A stretch of DNA of 64,000 nucleotides from UBA4416 sp040386075. GTDB lineage: Bacteria > Bacteroidota > Bacteroidia > B-17B0 > Aurantibacillaceae. The translations under genes were made by a program, and so were the position numbers. The notes beneath the pieces were generated by a model. It had not been told where the DNA came from. It was given only the letters and a program-made list of their open reading frames with translations, and searched no databases. The stretch spans positions 1 through 64,000 of the forward strand of contig JAZKGE010000015.1 of NCBI GenBank assembly GCA_040386075.1, written 5' to 3'. Below, one piece after another: positions 34,440 through 44,789 of the stretch. Each line of letters begins with the position of its first letter. Position 1 is the first letter of the stretch.

Positions 34440-37400
34440 TTATTTTCTGAATACAGTAACAAAGCCTGAATATTTTTTATCGTCCGGCACTTCAATTATG
34501 TAAAAGAATGTTCCGTCATTCAATCCATCACCTTTCCATTCGTTATTATAATTAGTGCTTTCAAATACTTTTAATCCCCATCTGTCAAAGATCGTAACCA
34601 AAGTATTTGGGTGGTACTCAATGTTTTTAATACGGAAGAAATCGTTAGCTAAATCTCCATTTGGAGTAATAACATTCGGGATCTCTATTTGGCATGGAGG
34701 CAATACATTGATCAGTTGATAATCTGATTGTTGGTATCCACAGCTATCGGTTATTACTACCTGAACTGTGTAAACCCCTTCAGCCTGAGGTGTTGTATAA
34801 GATAGACCGGACGTGTTTGAATAACTATTGTTATCCGGTAATAAGAACCACTGATATGTATAATCAGGATAACCGCCATTCATAGTAGAATTCAATGAAA
34901 ATGGTGTGTTACCACATAAAGATACCGAATCAATGATCGCAACGTTCAACGTATTTGGTAATACATATATCACTTCTGTATCAAATTTCTGATAAGCACA
35001 ACTATCTATAACGGTTACTCCTACAGTGTACATACCTCCTGATGGAGGACTTGTGTAGTTTAAATTCGGAGTTGTAGATGCTTGTGAACCGTTTACGGTC
35101 CATGTATAATTGTATATCGCATGTCCACCAGTAACTGTAGACGTTAATGCGAACGGCTTATTAGGACATGTTGTTAACGAGTTTGATATCGCGATACCCA
35201 GATCATCAACAAAGTTTTTCACTACAACAGTATCGGAAGTTGGTATTGCACATGAACCCGTTACTGTTACTACTAAAGTAGTAGTGGTGTTACTATTGGT
35301 TGTGTAAGTGTTAGTAGAGTTAACGCCTGGTGCAGGTAAATTTCCAGGTAGGGTTGTCCATGAATACACAAGAGGAGTTCCAGGGCTATTTGGTGTTGTT
35401 GAATTCGCACTGGCGTTGAAAGCAAATTCCTTGTTCAAACATTTGGTCACGTCCACTAAAGGCGTAACAATAAGATTTGCCTTAGGTATTACATTAACAG
35501 TAACAAAACTGGAGTCATCTATACTACTTGGACAAGGCGAAGATCCGATTACCATATATGTATTGGTACCTACAGCCGGTGGTGTTACGCTAATATTTTG
35601 AGATGTCGCAATAGGTTGGAAAGGTCCACCTGCCCCTTGCTGATAATACCAGTTGTAATTGAATGCACCGTTAGCTAATAAAGTGGTGGTACTTCCTTCA
35701 CATAGTGTGGTTGAACCACTAGCTAACACAGTAGTTGTAATAGGAGGATATAAAACTGTAACAACTTGAGTAGCTGTACAAGCTCCAATTGGATTTGTAA
35801 CTGTAATAGTATAAGTAATATTGCCACCAGCCGGAGGAACCGCTGCTGAAGGAGCTACTTTAAGTGAGTCATTTGCGTAATTAGTAGTAATAGTTCCATT
35901 TGAAGATACAGCTACTGTATAAGCCGACGGAGCAGAAGCTCCACAGTTACCAAATCTGATGTTAGGTCTATAAGTAGTATTAGGTGTGTAACCATTTGAT
36001 GTAGGATTACCACATGCCGGAGTACCATCACTATTAAACCACCTTACAGAGTTGAAAGAAGTAATTGTATATGGTGTTGAAGAGTTATACGTATAAGAAG
36101 GGTTTGTTATACTGTTACAAACATCAATAAGAATATTGGATACGCCATCCCACTCATAAGCATTAGCAAATGTATATGTGTTCCATCCTGAATTAATATT
36201 AATGGAAGGAGCATAGAATACCTGAACCAATCCGGTGTTATCAAAATTACTACCTGCAGCTAGATCATTTGCAGGCGTACATTTTATTTTGATAGTAAAG
36301 TCCGGGTAAGTTGTAGTTCCATCTATTGTAGAAATATTAAAGGCGATGCTTGATAGTTTACCTGCCTGAACTCCTGCTGCCAATAATTCAGAAGCTCTGT
36401 AAAGGATCTGATGTCTTGTATTTCTATAGAAATTACCATAGATAGCCGGATAGGAAGTGTTACTGTTGGCAGCTGTTCCCGTTCCAATTTGTATAACGTT
36501 TGGAGTAGCGCATGAACCCGTTGAAGATAGTCCACAACTTGCAGGAGCAACATCACCGAAATCAAAATTTAAAGTTACTTCTTCTGGGAAACACAGTACG
36601 GTATTGGTTGGGGTTATTGTAAAATTAGTTGCGATAACACCTACTGTTACCGTGTTGTTGTAAATACATAAGCCATCATAAATAACAGCCGTGTATGTTC
36701 CAGGTGCCAGTGTGGTTAAAGTTAAAGATGTTGCACTGCTGTTTGTAGTATTTGTTACAATATTTGACGGAGTTGGCCCGGTCACTAAATAACTGTATGG
36801 TGCAGAGAATGGTGTATTTAAGTTGATCACGGTAGTACCATTGCTATCACTTGGACAAACATTGGTTGTATTTGAAAAATATGAACTACCACCGGCCACT
36901 AAGTCAAGAGTATATTGTATTGAATCTCTACATCCTTGAGGATTATTATAAACGGCTGTATACATATCACCTGCTAAAGCCGATGTAATATATAAGGTGT
37001 CATTTATACCAATAGGAGCAGGAATAAGTGTGTTATTATGGTACCATGTATAGCTGTTCCCTCCTGGTAAAGGAATGGATGTTGAGTTACCACAGAAAGG
37101 TTTTATTTGACTTAAGAAAAATGGCGGGGAGACACCTACTGATAAATTGGCTGAGGCCTGTCCGCAAGTGGTTGATGAAACGAGTACACTGTACGTTCCG
37201 GGAGCTAAACCGGTTGCAGTTTGAGAAGTTCCTGCCGGCGCTCCAGTGCCCGTATTTGTCCAGGAATAGGTATAAATACCATTACTACCTGAAGCCTGAA
37301 CAGAAGCTGTACCTGAATTACCACCAGCACATGAGCTTGTAGCATTTAAGTTAATAATATTTACAGTTGTAAAACCTACAGAAACTGTTTGAGTAATGAT

Positions 37401-38639
37401 ACATCCACCTGGTGAAACCATATTTACAGAATAAGTTGTTCCTGGAGTTGCAGGAGTTTGGATCAGTGTGTCATTGTTTGCACCTACAATAATACCACCC
37501 GGGCCATACCATTGGTAAGTTGTAAAACCGGTTGGAGCAACTAAAGTAGCAAAGTTTGAACCTGAACACATATTGCCATATGGTACACCTATACCACCGC
37601 ATTCAGCATCAACATAAGCATAACCCCAGTGTCCACTTGCAGTACAACCGCCCACTTCAAAATTAATAGAAACGCTTGTTCCTGAAGGCAAGGTTGAAAG
37701 ATCAACTGAATAATATTGCCATTTTCTATAAAACGTAGGGTCAAACGTGCTACCCACATTAGATTGCATTAATGAATCAGAAGGTAAAGCAGACTTTGGA
37801 TTAAAAGTATAAGATGTACAGCCAGGTAAAATAGCGCCGGTTCCTTCATTTCTAACTTCAACTTTAAAGTAAGGCGATTCTTCAACAGCGTGACCTGCCG
37901 GATCCTGAAGAACTACAGCATAACTAAAAGATAAACGTTGGTTGGTTGACGAACTGGTTGTAATATATTTTAATCTACACGCTCTGTAGTTTGAATTAGT
38001 ACCATTCATCCTAACAGAAACAGGATCAAAACTAAACGGACTTACATAAGGAATTTGCGAAATAGTTTGAGAACCTACCGCTTTACAGGCATTTTCATCG
38101 TATCCGTTAGCGGGCGACGCAATGTTTGGTTGAACCGGAGGAAGTGACATAATGGTATGATAGTTAACTGTATTGGATGGAGGAACGTTATTTCCTGCCG
38201 TATTTACAATAGTTCCACCTGTAGAGGTATAGATTGGATTTCCTCCTGTTGGCCCCATAGCTACGGTTCCAATTCCACCTGTCCATCCGTTAAAGTTATA
38301 TTGTTCAAAACCCATATTTGGGCACCCTAAACTCATAGGTTTATTAGGCTCCAAATAAATAACGGTTTCCTGAATTCCAGGAGTTCCTGCTTGTTCATAT
38401 GGAGAATGTTTATGTGCCTGTTTTGATAAAGCTTTTTTGGATGCAAAATCATTTTTTAAAAATTGAACGTAACCTTCGATATCAGTTGCTCTGATACCCT
38501 TGGCTTTTGCCTGTTCGCGGGCCGCTTTTTCATCAAAATGATATTGGTCAATTTTTTTTGATTCTTTGTTTTGTGCTACTATTGCTTCTGAAAAAAATGT
38601 TACAGCAAGAGCTAGTAAAGTAAGTAGAATGTTTTTCAT
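34440..38639 (-). CDS. Secreted adhesin-like T9SS cargo with gliding-motility C-terminal domain
   Basis: A 1399-residue exported protein. The signal peptide covers residues 1-22. The body is a long row of Ser/Thr/Asn-rich Ig-like and PKD/SprB-like modules with recurring CGxxxxL... TVxVTDSC units. The last about 80 residues (NVITPNGDLANDFFRI, VTIFDRWGLKVFES, NNEWKGDGLNDGTFFYIIEV) are the type B sorting domain of the gliding-motility family. That domain directs the protein through the type IX secretion system to the cell surface, where the modules likely mediate attachment or gliding. Low-complexity Thr/Gly repeats fit an extended surface filament. It is a single-gene unit; no partner protein of the PorP/SprF type is adjacent, which is unusual for SprB-like cargo. 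Confidence 0.88.
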   Translation of the reverse strand: MKNILLTLLALAVTFFSEAIVAQNKESKKIDQYHFDEKAAREQAKAKGIRATDIEGYVQFLKNDFASKKALSKQAHKHSPYEQAGTPGIQETVIYLEPNKPMSLGCPNMGFEQYNFNGWTGGIGTVAMGPTGGNPIYTSTGGTIVNTAGNNVPPSNTVNYHTIMSLPPVQPNIASPANGYDENACKAVGSQTISQIPYVSPFSFDPVSVRMNGTNSNYRACRLKYITTSSSTNQRLSFSYAVVLQDPAGHAVEESPYFKVEVRNEGTGAILPGCTSYTFNPKSALPSDSLMQSNVGSTFDPTFYRKWQYYSVDLSTLPSGTSVSINFEVGGCTASGHWGYAYVDAECGGIGVPYGNMCSGSNFATLVAPTGFTTYQWYGPGGIIVGANNDTLIQTPATPGTTYSVNMVSPGGCIITQTVSVGFTTVNIINLNATSSCAGGNSGTASVQASGSNGIYTYSWTNTGTGAPAGTSQTATGLAPGTYSVLVSSTTCGQASANLSVGVSPPFFLSQIKPFCGNSTSIPLPGGNSYTWYHNNTLIPAPIGINDTLYITSALAGDMYTAVYNNPQGCRDSIQYTLDLVAGGSSYFSNTTNVCPSDSNGTTVINLNTPFSAPYSYLVTGPTPSNIVTNTTNSSATSLTLTTLAPGTYTAVIYDGLCIYNNTVTVGVIATNFTITPTNTVLCFPEEVTLNFDFGDVAPASCGLSSTGSCATPNVIQIGTGTAANSNTSYPAIYGNFYRNTRHQILYRASELLAAGVQAGKLSSIAFNISTIDGTTTYPDFTIKIKCTPANDLAAGSNFDNTGLVQVFYAPSININSGWNTYTFANAYEWDGVSNILIDVCNSITNPSYTYNSSTPYTITSFNSVRWFNSDGTPACGNPTSNGYTPNTTYRPNIRFGNCGASAPSAYTVAVSSNGTITTNYANDSLKVAPSAAVPPAGGNITYTITVTNPIGACTATQVVTVLYPPITTTVLASGSTTLCEGSTTTLLANGAFNYNWYYQQGAGGPFQPIATSQNISVTPPAVGTNTYMVIGSSPCPSSIDDSSFVTVNVIPKANLIVTPLVDVTKCLNKEFAFNASANSTTPNSPGTPLVYSWTTLPGNLPAPGVNSTNTYTTNSNTTTTLVVTVTGSCAIPTSDTVVVKNFVDDLGIAISNSLTTCPNKPFALTSTVTGGHAIYNYTWTVNGSQASTTPNLNYTSPPSGGMYTVGVTVIDSCAYQKFDTEVIYVLPNTLNVAIIDSVSLCGNTPFSLNSTMNGGYPDYTYQWFLLPDNNSYSNTSGLSYTTPQAEGVYTVQVVITDSCGYQQSDYQLINVLPPCQIEIPNVITPNGDLANDFFRIKNIEYHPNTLVTIFDRWGLKVFESTNYNNEWKGDGLNDGTFFYIIEVPDDKKYSGFVTVFRK

Positions 38640-38866
38640 ATTATTCTTTTTTATCGTGGATTAATTCTGTAGTAAATTTGAAGAAATTACACATAATATA
38701 TGTGATCACCTCATTTTACTTAATCTTATATTAACCCAAATTTAAGCTTTTTTTTAATACCCAACAATTATTATGGCTTTTAAAATGCTGTTTTTATGTG
38801 TTAAAAATGCCCGTTTATTGTACTTCTATTATTTTATTGAAAATTTTCCAGTCTAAGCTTTTACGT

Positions 38867-38874
38867 TAACTTTG
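38867..38874 (+). promoter_or_regulatory. Candidate -7 element of the PBP gene
   Basis: TAACTTTG fits TAnnTTTG and ends 11 bp before the ATG at 38886. The nearest TTG lies 27 bp upstream, which is too far for a normal -33 box, so the match is partial. Confidence 0.45.
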
Positions 38875-38885
38875 CATTCAATATC

Positions 38886-41138
38886 ATGGCAACAAATAAA
38901 TTCACGAAGTACATACGCTATACATGGCTGCTGGTGTGGCTACCTTTTATCCTTATCTTCCTGTTACTTAGCATGATCTCGTTCGAGATCTTTGTTGATC
39001 TGCCAAGTGTTGAAGAGCTTCAAAACCCTAAAAGTAATTTAGCTACTGTTATTTACAGCAGCGATATGAAAACGCTGGGTAAATATTATGCTGAAAACAG
39101 GGTTAGCGTTAAGTATTATGAATTAGATAAAGATTTGGTGAACGCGCTTATTGCCACAGAGGATGCTCGGTTTATGGAGCATAGCGGAGTAGACCTTAGA
39201 GCTTTGGGTAGAGCCATTTTTGGGGCATTAACCGGAAGTTCCAGCAGCGGAGGTGGTAGTACATTATCACAGCAACTGGCTAAAATGATGTTCCCCAGAG
39301 AAAGGCTAAGTAAATTTCAAACGGTCATTCGAAAACTAAAGGAATGGGTTATTGCTGCCCGTTTAGAGAAAAATTACACAAAAGATGAAATTCTAGCTTT
39401 ATATCTTAATAAATTCGATTTCTTGAACCAGGCTGTTGGTGTTAAATCCGCAGCTCAGATCTATTTCAACAGGAGTCAGGATAGTTTGGAGATCCAACAA
39501 GCAGCAATGCTTATTGGCATGGCAAAAAACCCTTCCCTATTTAATCCCATTAAAAAAGCAGATACAACACTTCACAGAAGAAATGTGGTAATGATGCAGA
39601 TGGTAGTGAACGGTTATCTAACCAAGCAAAAGTATGATAGTTTAAAGCAATTACCGTTGGGTGTTATTTTTCATCCCGAAGATCACAACGATGGCTTGGC
39701 GCCTTATTTCAGAGAGTATTTGCGGGAATATTTTTTGAAGACCTGGTGCGCCAAACACATCAATCCTGAAACAAATAAGCCTTACAATATTTACAGAGAC
39801 GGATTAAGAATATTTACAACTATTGATTCGCGTATGCAACAGTATGCAGAAGAAGCTGTAACCGAGCACATGACCGACCTACAAAAATTATTCACTAAAG
39901 AATGTAAGACCAAAAAAAATGCACCTTTTGCCTGGAATGTCAATAAAGAACAGATCGAAAATATAATGATGAGTTCTATGAAACGGAGCGATCGTTACCG
40001 TTCGTTGAAACATGCCGGTTTATCAAAAGAACAGATACTGGCAGAATTTAAGAAGCCTGTACCTATGAACGTCTACAGCCTGCGAGGCGATATTGATACA
40101 GTTATGACGCCATGGGATAGCATCCGTTACTACAAAAGTTTTTTACACACCGGATTTATTTCCATCGAGCCATCAACAGGTTTTGTAAAAGCTTGGGTGG
40201 GAGGCGTTAATCATCGCCATTTTAAATTTGATCATGTAAAGGTTGGAAAAAGGCAGGTAGGCTCTACTTTTAAACCATTTGTTTATGCTATGGCTATTCA
40301 AAATGGGCTATCGCCTTGTTATCAGGTTGCTAATGTGAGAACGTGTATTGAAACTCCGGGGCAACCTGCCTGGTGCCCTGATAACTCAGACGGGAATAAG
40401 GGTACAGGCAAAATGGTAACCCTTCGTTATGCATTGGCAGGGTCTATTAATTACGTAACGGCATGGGTGATGAAGCAATATGGACCTGAAGCGGTTATTA
40501 ATTTAGTTCGTCGTTTAGGAATTACATCACCTATCGAAGCTGTACCTTCTATTGCACTTGGAACCCCTGACGTTTCTGTTTTCGAAATGGTTGCGGCCAA
40601 TGCAACATTTGCCAATAAAGGAACTTATATCCAACCAACATTTATTACCCGTATCGAAGATAAGAACGGGAAGGTTTTGGAAGAGTTTTTCCCAACCTCT
40701 GATGAAGTATTAAGTGAACAACATGCTTATGCTATGATCCAGTTAATGAGGGGTGTTGTAGATCATGGAACAGGAACACGTTTAAGAAGCAGGTATAATT
40801 TACGTAACGAAATTGCAGGTAAAACAGGTACAACTCAAAATAATGCTGATGGTTGGTTTATGGGTTTAACACCAGATCTTGTGGCGGGTTGTTGGGTTGG
40901 AGGGGAGGAAAGAAGTGTACATTTCAATTCAACGAACGAAGGACAGGGGGCCAGCATGGCTTTGCCGATCTGGGGTAAATTCTTTCAAAAAGTATATGCC
41001 GATCCTACTTTAAAAGTAACCAAAAATGGTTTTGTAAAACCTGCTAATATGGGAGATGTTCAGTTAAATTGCGAAGAATTTGACCGACAATCTGCATTGG
41101 ATATCCCAGTGGGGGATCTTGATTTTGATAGTCAGTAA
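38886..41138 (+). CDS. Class A penicillin-binding protein (PBP1A type)
   Basis: A 750-residue bifunctional murein synthase. One N-terminal transmembrane anchor (about 13-35) is followed by a GT51 glycosyltransferase domain with TEDARFMEHSGVD (about 92-104) and STLSQQLAKMMFPRERL (about 128-144), where the lipid II-polymerising glutamates lie. The transpeptidase domain carries SxxK as GSTFKPF (near 460), SxN as GSINY (near 520) and KTG as AGKTGTT (near 645). Domain order and length match Bacteroidota PBP1A homologues. It synthesises and cross-links peptidoglycan in the periplasm. The gene is monocistronic; the glycan genes that follow begin 88 bp downstream. Confidence 0.95.
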   Translation: MATNKFTKYIRYTWLLVWLPFILIFLLLSMISFEIFVDLPSVEELQNPKSNLATVIYSSDMKTLGKYYAENRVSVKYYELDKDLVNALIATEDARFMEHSGVDLRALGRAIFGALTGSSSSGGGSTLSQQLAKMMFPRERLSKFQTVIRKLKEWVIAARLEKNYTKDEILALYLNKFDFLNQAVGVKSAAQIYFNRSQDSLEIQQAAMLIGMAKNPSLFNPIKKADTTLHRRNVVMMQMVVNGYLTKQKYDSLKQLPLGVIFHPEDHNDGLAPYFREYLREYFLKTWCAKHINPETNKPYNIYRDGLRIFTTIDSRMQQYAEEAVTEHMTDLQKLFTKECKTKKNAPFAWNVNKEQIENIMMSSMKRSDRYRSLKHAGLSKEQILAEFKKPVPMNVYSLRGDIDTVMTPWDSIRYYKSFLHTGFISIEPSTGFVKAWVGGVNHRHFKFDHVKVGKRQVGSTFKPFVYAMAIQNGLSPCYQVANVRTCIETPGQPAWCPDNSDGNKGTGKMVTLRYALAGSINYVTAWVMKQYGPEAVINLVRRLGITSPIEAVPSIALGTPDVSVFEMVAANATFANKGTYIQPTFITRIEDKNGKVLEEFFPTSDEVLSEQHAYAMIQLMRGVVDHGTGTRLRSRYNLRNEIAGKTGTTQNNADGWFMGLTPDLVAGCWVGGEERSVHFNSTNEGQGASMALPIWGKFFQKVYADPTLKVTKNGFVKPANMGDVQLNCEEFDRQSALDIPVGDLDFDSQ

Positions 41139-41226
41139 TTAAAAGTATTGTAAATCAAAATTGCGATGGACTTTATATACTTAAGGTCACCGATTTCACA
41201 GATGATTAAATGAATAAATTTAGCTA

Positions 41227-42552
41227 ATGAATTTTAAAAATAAAAAGCCACTATTTTTTTTTTCATCGAATAAGGTGTTTGCTTTTTCTATGATATGTGC
41301 CTTCATAGTGTTGTTAGTAGAAATGTACCTTAATACAGGAAACTTATCAGCATATGCCGTTACCCTTAAAAATCCTGCTATAGCAGAAGGCTATATAGTA
41401 AATTTTGATTATGTGCATTACGAATGCAATTACAATTTTATTATTGGAGAAAACGCCAGCAAATGGCAGAATGGATGGGTATTAAGACGAGAATTGTTTT
41501 ACATCTTATCGTTTCCTTTTTTTAAATTTTTTGGATTTTATGTTGGCGGTTTGTTGTCTGCTTTTATCATTACACTTGTTTCGTTTTACTTTTTTATAAA
41601 ATTTGTTTTTAAAAACATGGGTATTAGGTCGGCTTACCTAACTATGGCAATATTAGCCACCTATCCGGGAATTATGTATTGGATAGGTTCGCCGTTTGCT
41701 CAGGTAATGATAGTTCCGTGTTGTTGCTGGATCTATGTTCTCATGTGGAAGATGAATCAAACAGATAGTTTTAAGAAACATGTAATTTATTTAGTTTTCA
41801 TATCAATCATGTTTACAGCTTATGATCTGTTTATTTTCTTTTATCCTGCTATTGTTATCATATACCTGAGACATCGGGAATGGAAAAAGATGATCGTATC
41901 ATTTCCTATAATGATTATTCCACAGATATTAATTATCCTATGGTTCAGGTATTTCGGAGTAACTGAACTCAAATCCCAAAACAGTGGTTTGTATATGACT
42001 ATTATCAAGTCTTACTTTAATGTAGATGATTTTTCAAACTGGTTTGAAATTATGGCCCAAGCACCGGGCTATTTACTTAGTAACTATCTGGATTCTAATT
42101 TTTTCTTCTTACCCTTATTGTTTTCGATTCTGGTTATATGGGGATATTTTAAAAAGAAACGACTTAATGAAATTGAATGGAGTATTTTACTTTCTGCATT
42201 AATGGTTTTTTTGTTTACCAATATGGCACCTTTTTATCATGCCGAAGTTCAATTGCGGGGCGAGTGGCTAGCGCGACTTTATCAGCCTGTTTTTATTGTA
42301 ATGCTAATGTATGTGGTTAGATTTACATCTCAGTTGCTTGAAGAGAAGTCAACTCATGTAAAGTATGGCGTTGCACTCTTTGTGTTGTGTGTGGGTTTTA
42401 ACCTGGCTATTAATGTCGGTGGCATTCTCAGAAGTAAGCTAACTCAGCGGGCTTGGTACAGGTTTTACATGCACGCTCCTCGCAATACAATGGCGAAGAA
42501 TTTAAATGAATTTGGAACCCGACCTGTCGGTTTCCCAAAAAAGAGAAGATAG
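41227..42552 (+). CDS. Multi-pass membrane protein, possible GT-C glycosyltransferase
   Basis: A 441-residue integral membrane protein with about ten to eleven predicted helices. A large first extracytoplasmic loop (about 40-90) is followed by helix pairs separated by short charged loops, the layout of GT-C enzymes. A clear Asp/Glu pair such as DD or DE in that loop was not found (FDYVHYECNYN is the nearest), so catalytic function is uncertain. The tail is basic (FPKKRR). It is the first gene of the glycan region. TAAATTTA, one base off the -7 consensus, lies 4 bp before its ATG. Confidence 0.6.
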   Translation: MNFKNKKPLFFFSSNKVFAFSMICAFIVLLVEMYLNTGNLSAYAVTLKNPAIAEGYIVNFDYVHYECNYNFIIGENASKWQNGWVLRRELFYILSFPFFKFFGFYVGGLLSAFIITLVSFYFFIKFVFKNMGIRSAYLTMAILATYPGIMYWIGSPFAQVMIVPCCCWIYVLMWKMNQTDSFKKHVIYLVFISIMFTAYDLFIFFYPAIVIIYLRHREWKKMIVSFPIMIIPQILIILWFRYFGVTELKSQNSGLYMTIIKSYFNVDDFSNWFEIMAQAPGYLLSNYLDSNFFFLPLLFSILVIWGYFKKKRLNEIEWSILLSALMVFLFTNMAPFYHAEVQLRGEWLARLYQPVFIVMLMYVVRFTSQLLEEKSTHVKYGVALFVLCVGFNLAINVGGILRSKLTQRAWYRFYMHAPRNTMAKNLNEFGTRPVGFPKKRR

Positions 42553-42666
42553 AAAAACTAGAGAATCAATTTCTTAAGTTCATGATTTAGAATTAACTGA
42601 AAACAGAATTATTTAGTTATTTTAGCCAAAAATTAAATGCGTATTAAATAATATAAATACAAGGTC

Positions 42667-43383
42667 ATGATAAACAGAGTTGTTAAAAATGCGGAAGAAG
42701 CAATAAAGGATATTTTAGATAATGCAACGTTATTGGTTGGTGGTTTTGGTTTATGCGGTATTCCCGAAAACTGTATTTCGGCTTTGGTAAAAAAAGGACC
42801 TAAAGGATTAACTTGTATTAGTAATAATGCAGGTGTTGACGATTTTGGTTTGGGTTTGCTATTGCAAACTAAACAGATCAAAAAAATGATCTCGTCTTAT
42901 GTAGGCGAAAATGCGGAGTTTGAAAGACAAATGTTAAGTGGCGAATTAGAAGTTGAATTGATACCACAAGGCACGCTAGCAACGCGTTGTTTAGCGGCAG
43001 GATACGGCATGCCTGTAATTTATACGCCAGCAGGTGTTGGAACAGAAGTAGCTATTGGAAAAGAAGTGCGAACTTTTACCTATAACGGCGAAACAAAAGA
43101 ATATTTAGAAGAAAAAGCTTTTGAAGCAGATTTTGCTATAGTAAAAGCATGGAAAGGCGACACTGCAGGTAATCTTATCTTTAGATCAACTGCCCGTAAC
43201 TTTAATCCTATGATGGCCATGGCAGGTAAAATTACCATTGCTGAGGTTGAAGAACTGGTTGAGGTTGGACAATTAGATCCTGATCAGATTCATACCCCAG
43301 GTATTTATGTACATCGTATTTTTCAAGGAGAAAAATATGAAAAACGTATAGAGCAGGTAACTGTAAGAAAAAAAGAAATTTAA
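42667..43383 (+). CDS. scoA: 3-oxoacid CoA-transferase subunit A
   Basis: A 238-residue alpha subunit. Motifs are GGFGLCGIPENCI (residues 24-36), ISNNAGVDDFGLGLLL (about 53-68), YVGENAEFERQ (about 78-88) and TPAGVGTEVAIGKE (about 120-133). With subunit B it moves CoA between succinyl-CoA (or acetyl-CoA) and a 3-oxoacid, used in ketone body or branched-chain catabolism. Its partner is encoded 1.4 kb further on (44790), separated by an oppositely oriented gene, whereas subunit genes are normally adjacent or overlapping. Its stop codon overlaps the convergent gene's stop in TTAA. Confidence 0.95.
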   Translation: MINRVVKNAEEAIKDILDNATLLVGGFGLCGIPENCISALVKKGPKGLTCISNNAGVDDFGLGLLLQTKQIKKMISSYVGENAEFERQMLSGELEVELIPQGTLATRCLAAGYGMPVIYTPAGVGTEVAIGKEVRTFTYNGETKEYLEEKAFEADFAIVKAWKGDTAGNLIFRSTARNFNPMMAMAGKITIAEVEELVEVGQLDPDQIHTPGIYVHRIFQGEKYEKRIEQVTVRKKEI

Positions 43384-44669
43384 CTTAATGCCTTTTCTTT
43401 CTTTTTAAATAATCTATTTTTAAGAAAGGTCACTTCATCTGATATTTTATAGTTTTTGTAAATTAGCAACAATCCGGTTGCAATAATCATTGCAAAGATT
43501 GTTGCTATAAACTGCGGTTTGTACAAAAATGTATCTTCTGGGAGTTTGAAATAACGAAGTACAGCATCAAGATTTAAAAAATAGGCTATTGAAGTAGCTA
43601 TATAAAGTGTAAAATTTCGTTTAGACATTCCGTAAAAAAAGAAGAAGATCATCGCGGGATGCGAATATCTTTCGTGCATTTCTGTGTTAAAATAAAAAAA
43701 TATTAAAGTGATCAATCCTGAAGTTAAAAATAGTAATTCCTGTATGTCTGACTTGATGTTTTTAAGAATAATAGAATATATTGTTTTAATAAACAAAGGA
43801 AATAATGCAAGAGCACTAAAAATCAAAAATAATAAAAGACCAAAGGATTTATAAGTCATTGTAAGCTTAAATGATCCAAAACCGATCCTGATGAAATTAG
43901 TTACATCACTTGTTTCCCAGAGGTTCCCATCTGCAATAAAGTACCACATATTAAATGCATTCATTGATGCCTGCGGAAAATAGGATGCCGAATTGATTAC
44001 TACTAGATATAATTCGTTAATTGTTCCACTTAATAAAAAAGGAGTTAATATAATAAGTTGTGTTACTATAGCAGCAGCAATAATTTGTATAAATATCTTA
44101 ATAGATGATACTTTTGGGATTAAGCATAAAAAAATAACAGGAAAAAAGATCACAGATTGAAGCTTCATATTCAATGCTAAAACAAAAACCACCATTGCTA
44201 ATCGTGGCATACTTAAAACTAAAAATAGGGACAGAAGTATTAAATTAGAGTGAATGCTATCTACCTGACCCCATAACATCGTATTATATAAATAAGCAAC
44301 ATTAAACAGCAGAAAAAAATGGTATCCTCTTTCCAACTCAAATTTCTTCTTAAACAGCATTAATATAATTACAGGAAGAAAATCAAATAGAAGCGGGATA
44401 AGGCGGAAGTAATAAATATTTTCTACTATTTTTTCATTATTCTCCTGAAAAAGATTAAATACGTATAAAAAATACATGATCAATGGCGGGTAATTTGAAT
44501 CAGATTTTTTGTAAACATTTCCAATCCCATATTGGTCAATAGCGGTTGCCCAATTTGACCAACATTCGTTATCGAATCCAAAACCACCACTGGTAGGCAT
44601 TAAGAAAAACAGTAGCAAAAAACATAAAGGTAACTCCAGATAAAGCCTGCGACTATATTTCTCATTCAT
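43380..44669 (-). CDS. GT-C-like membrane glycosyltransferase (GT87/DUF2029-like) splitting scoA and scoB
   Basis: A 429-residue protein with about ten helices. The first extracytoplasmic loop has FGFDNECWSNWATAI (residues 29-43) with a D-x-E pair, followed by SNYPPLIMYFLYVF (about 60-73); a YPPL-type motif is common in GT-C enzymes that use polyprenyl-phosphate sugars. The later WGQVDSIHSNLILLSL segment (about 130-145) is typical of the PIG-M/GT87 clan. It probably transfers a sugar from a lipid donor outside the cytoplasm. The gene sits antisense between scoA and scoB, with TATATTTG 6 bp upstream of its ATG. Confidence 0.72.
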   Translation of the reverse strand: MNEKYSRRLYLELPLCFLLLFFLMPTSGGFGFDNECWSNWATAIDQYGIGNVYKKSDSNYPPLIMYFLYVFNLFQENNEKIVENIYYFRLIPLLFDFLPVIILMLFKKKFELERGYHFFLLFNVAYLYNTMLWGQVDSIHSNLILLSLFLVLSMPRLAMVVFVLALNMKLQSVIFFPVIFLCLIPKVSSIKIFIQIIAAAIVTQLIILTPFLLSGTINELYLVVINSASYFPQASMNAFNMWYFIADGNLWETSDVTNFIRIGFGSFKLTMTYKSFGLLLFLIFSALALFPLFIKTIYSIILKNIKSDIQELLFLTSGLITLIFFYFNTEMHERYSHPAMIFFFFYGMSKRNFTLYIATSIAYFLNLDAVLRYFKLPEDTFLYKPQFIATIFAMIIATGLLLIYKNYKISDEVTFLKNRLFKKKEKALS

Positions 44670-44675
44670 ACCTCA

Positions 44676-44683
44676 CAAATATA
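44676..44683 (-). promoter_or_regulatory. Candidate -7 element (leaderless) for the GT87-like gene
   Basis: TATATTTG on the minus strand matches TAnnTTTG and ends 6 bp before the ATG at 44669. No -33 box at the normal distance (nearest TTG is about 27 bp upstream). Confidence 0.42.
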
Positions 44684-44789
44684 ATAATATATTTATAGCT
44701 ATCATCATATCAATATTTCAAATGCTCCGGCATTAATTTGAATAATATAATAAAATTGACTTACTTTATAACCTTAAATTTATATAGTA

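Noticed and set aside
37028..37342. A 104-codon plus-strand frame inside the T9SS cargo gene
   Set aside because: Antisense shadow in a repetitive, Thr/Gly-rich coding region.
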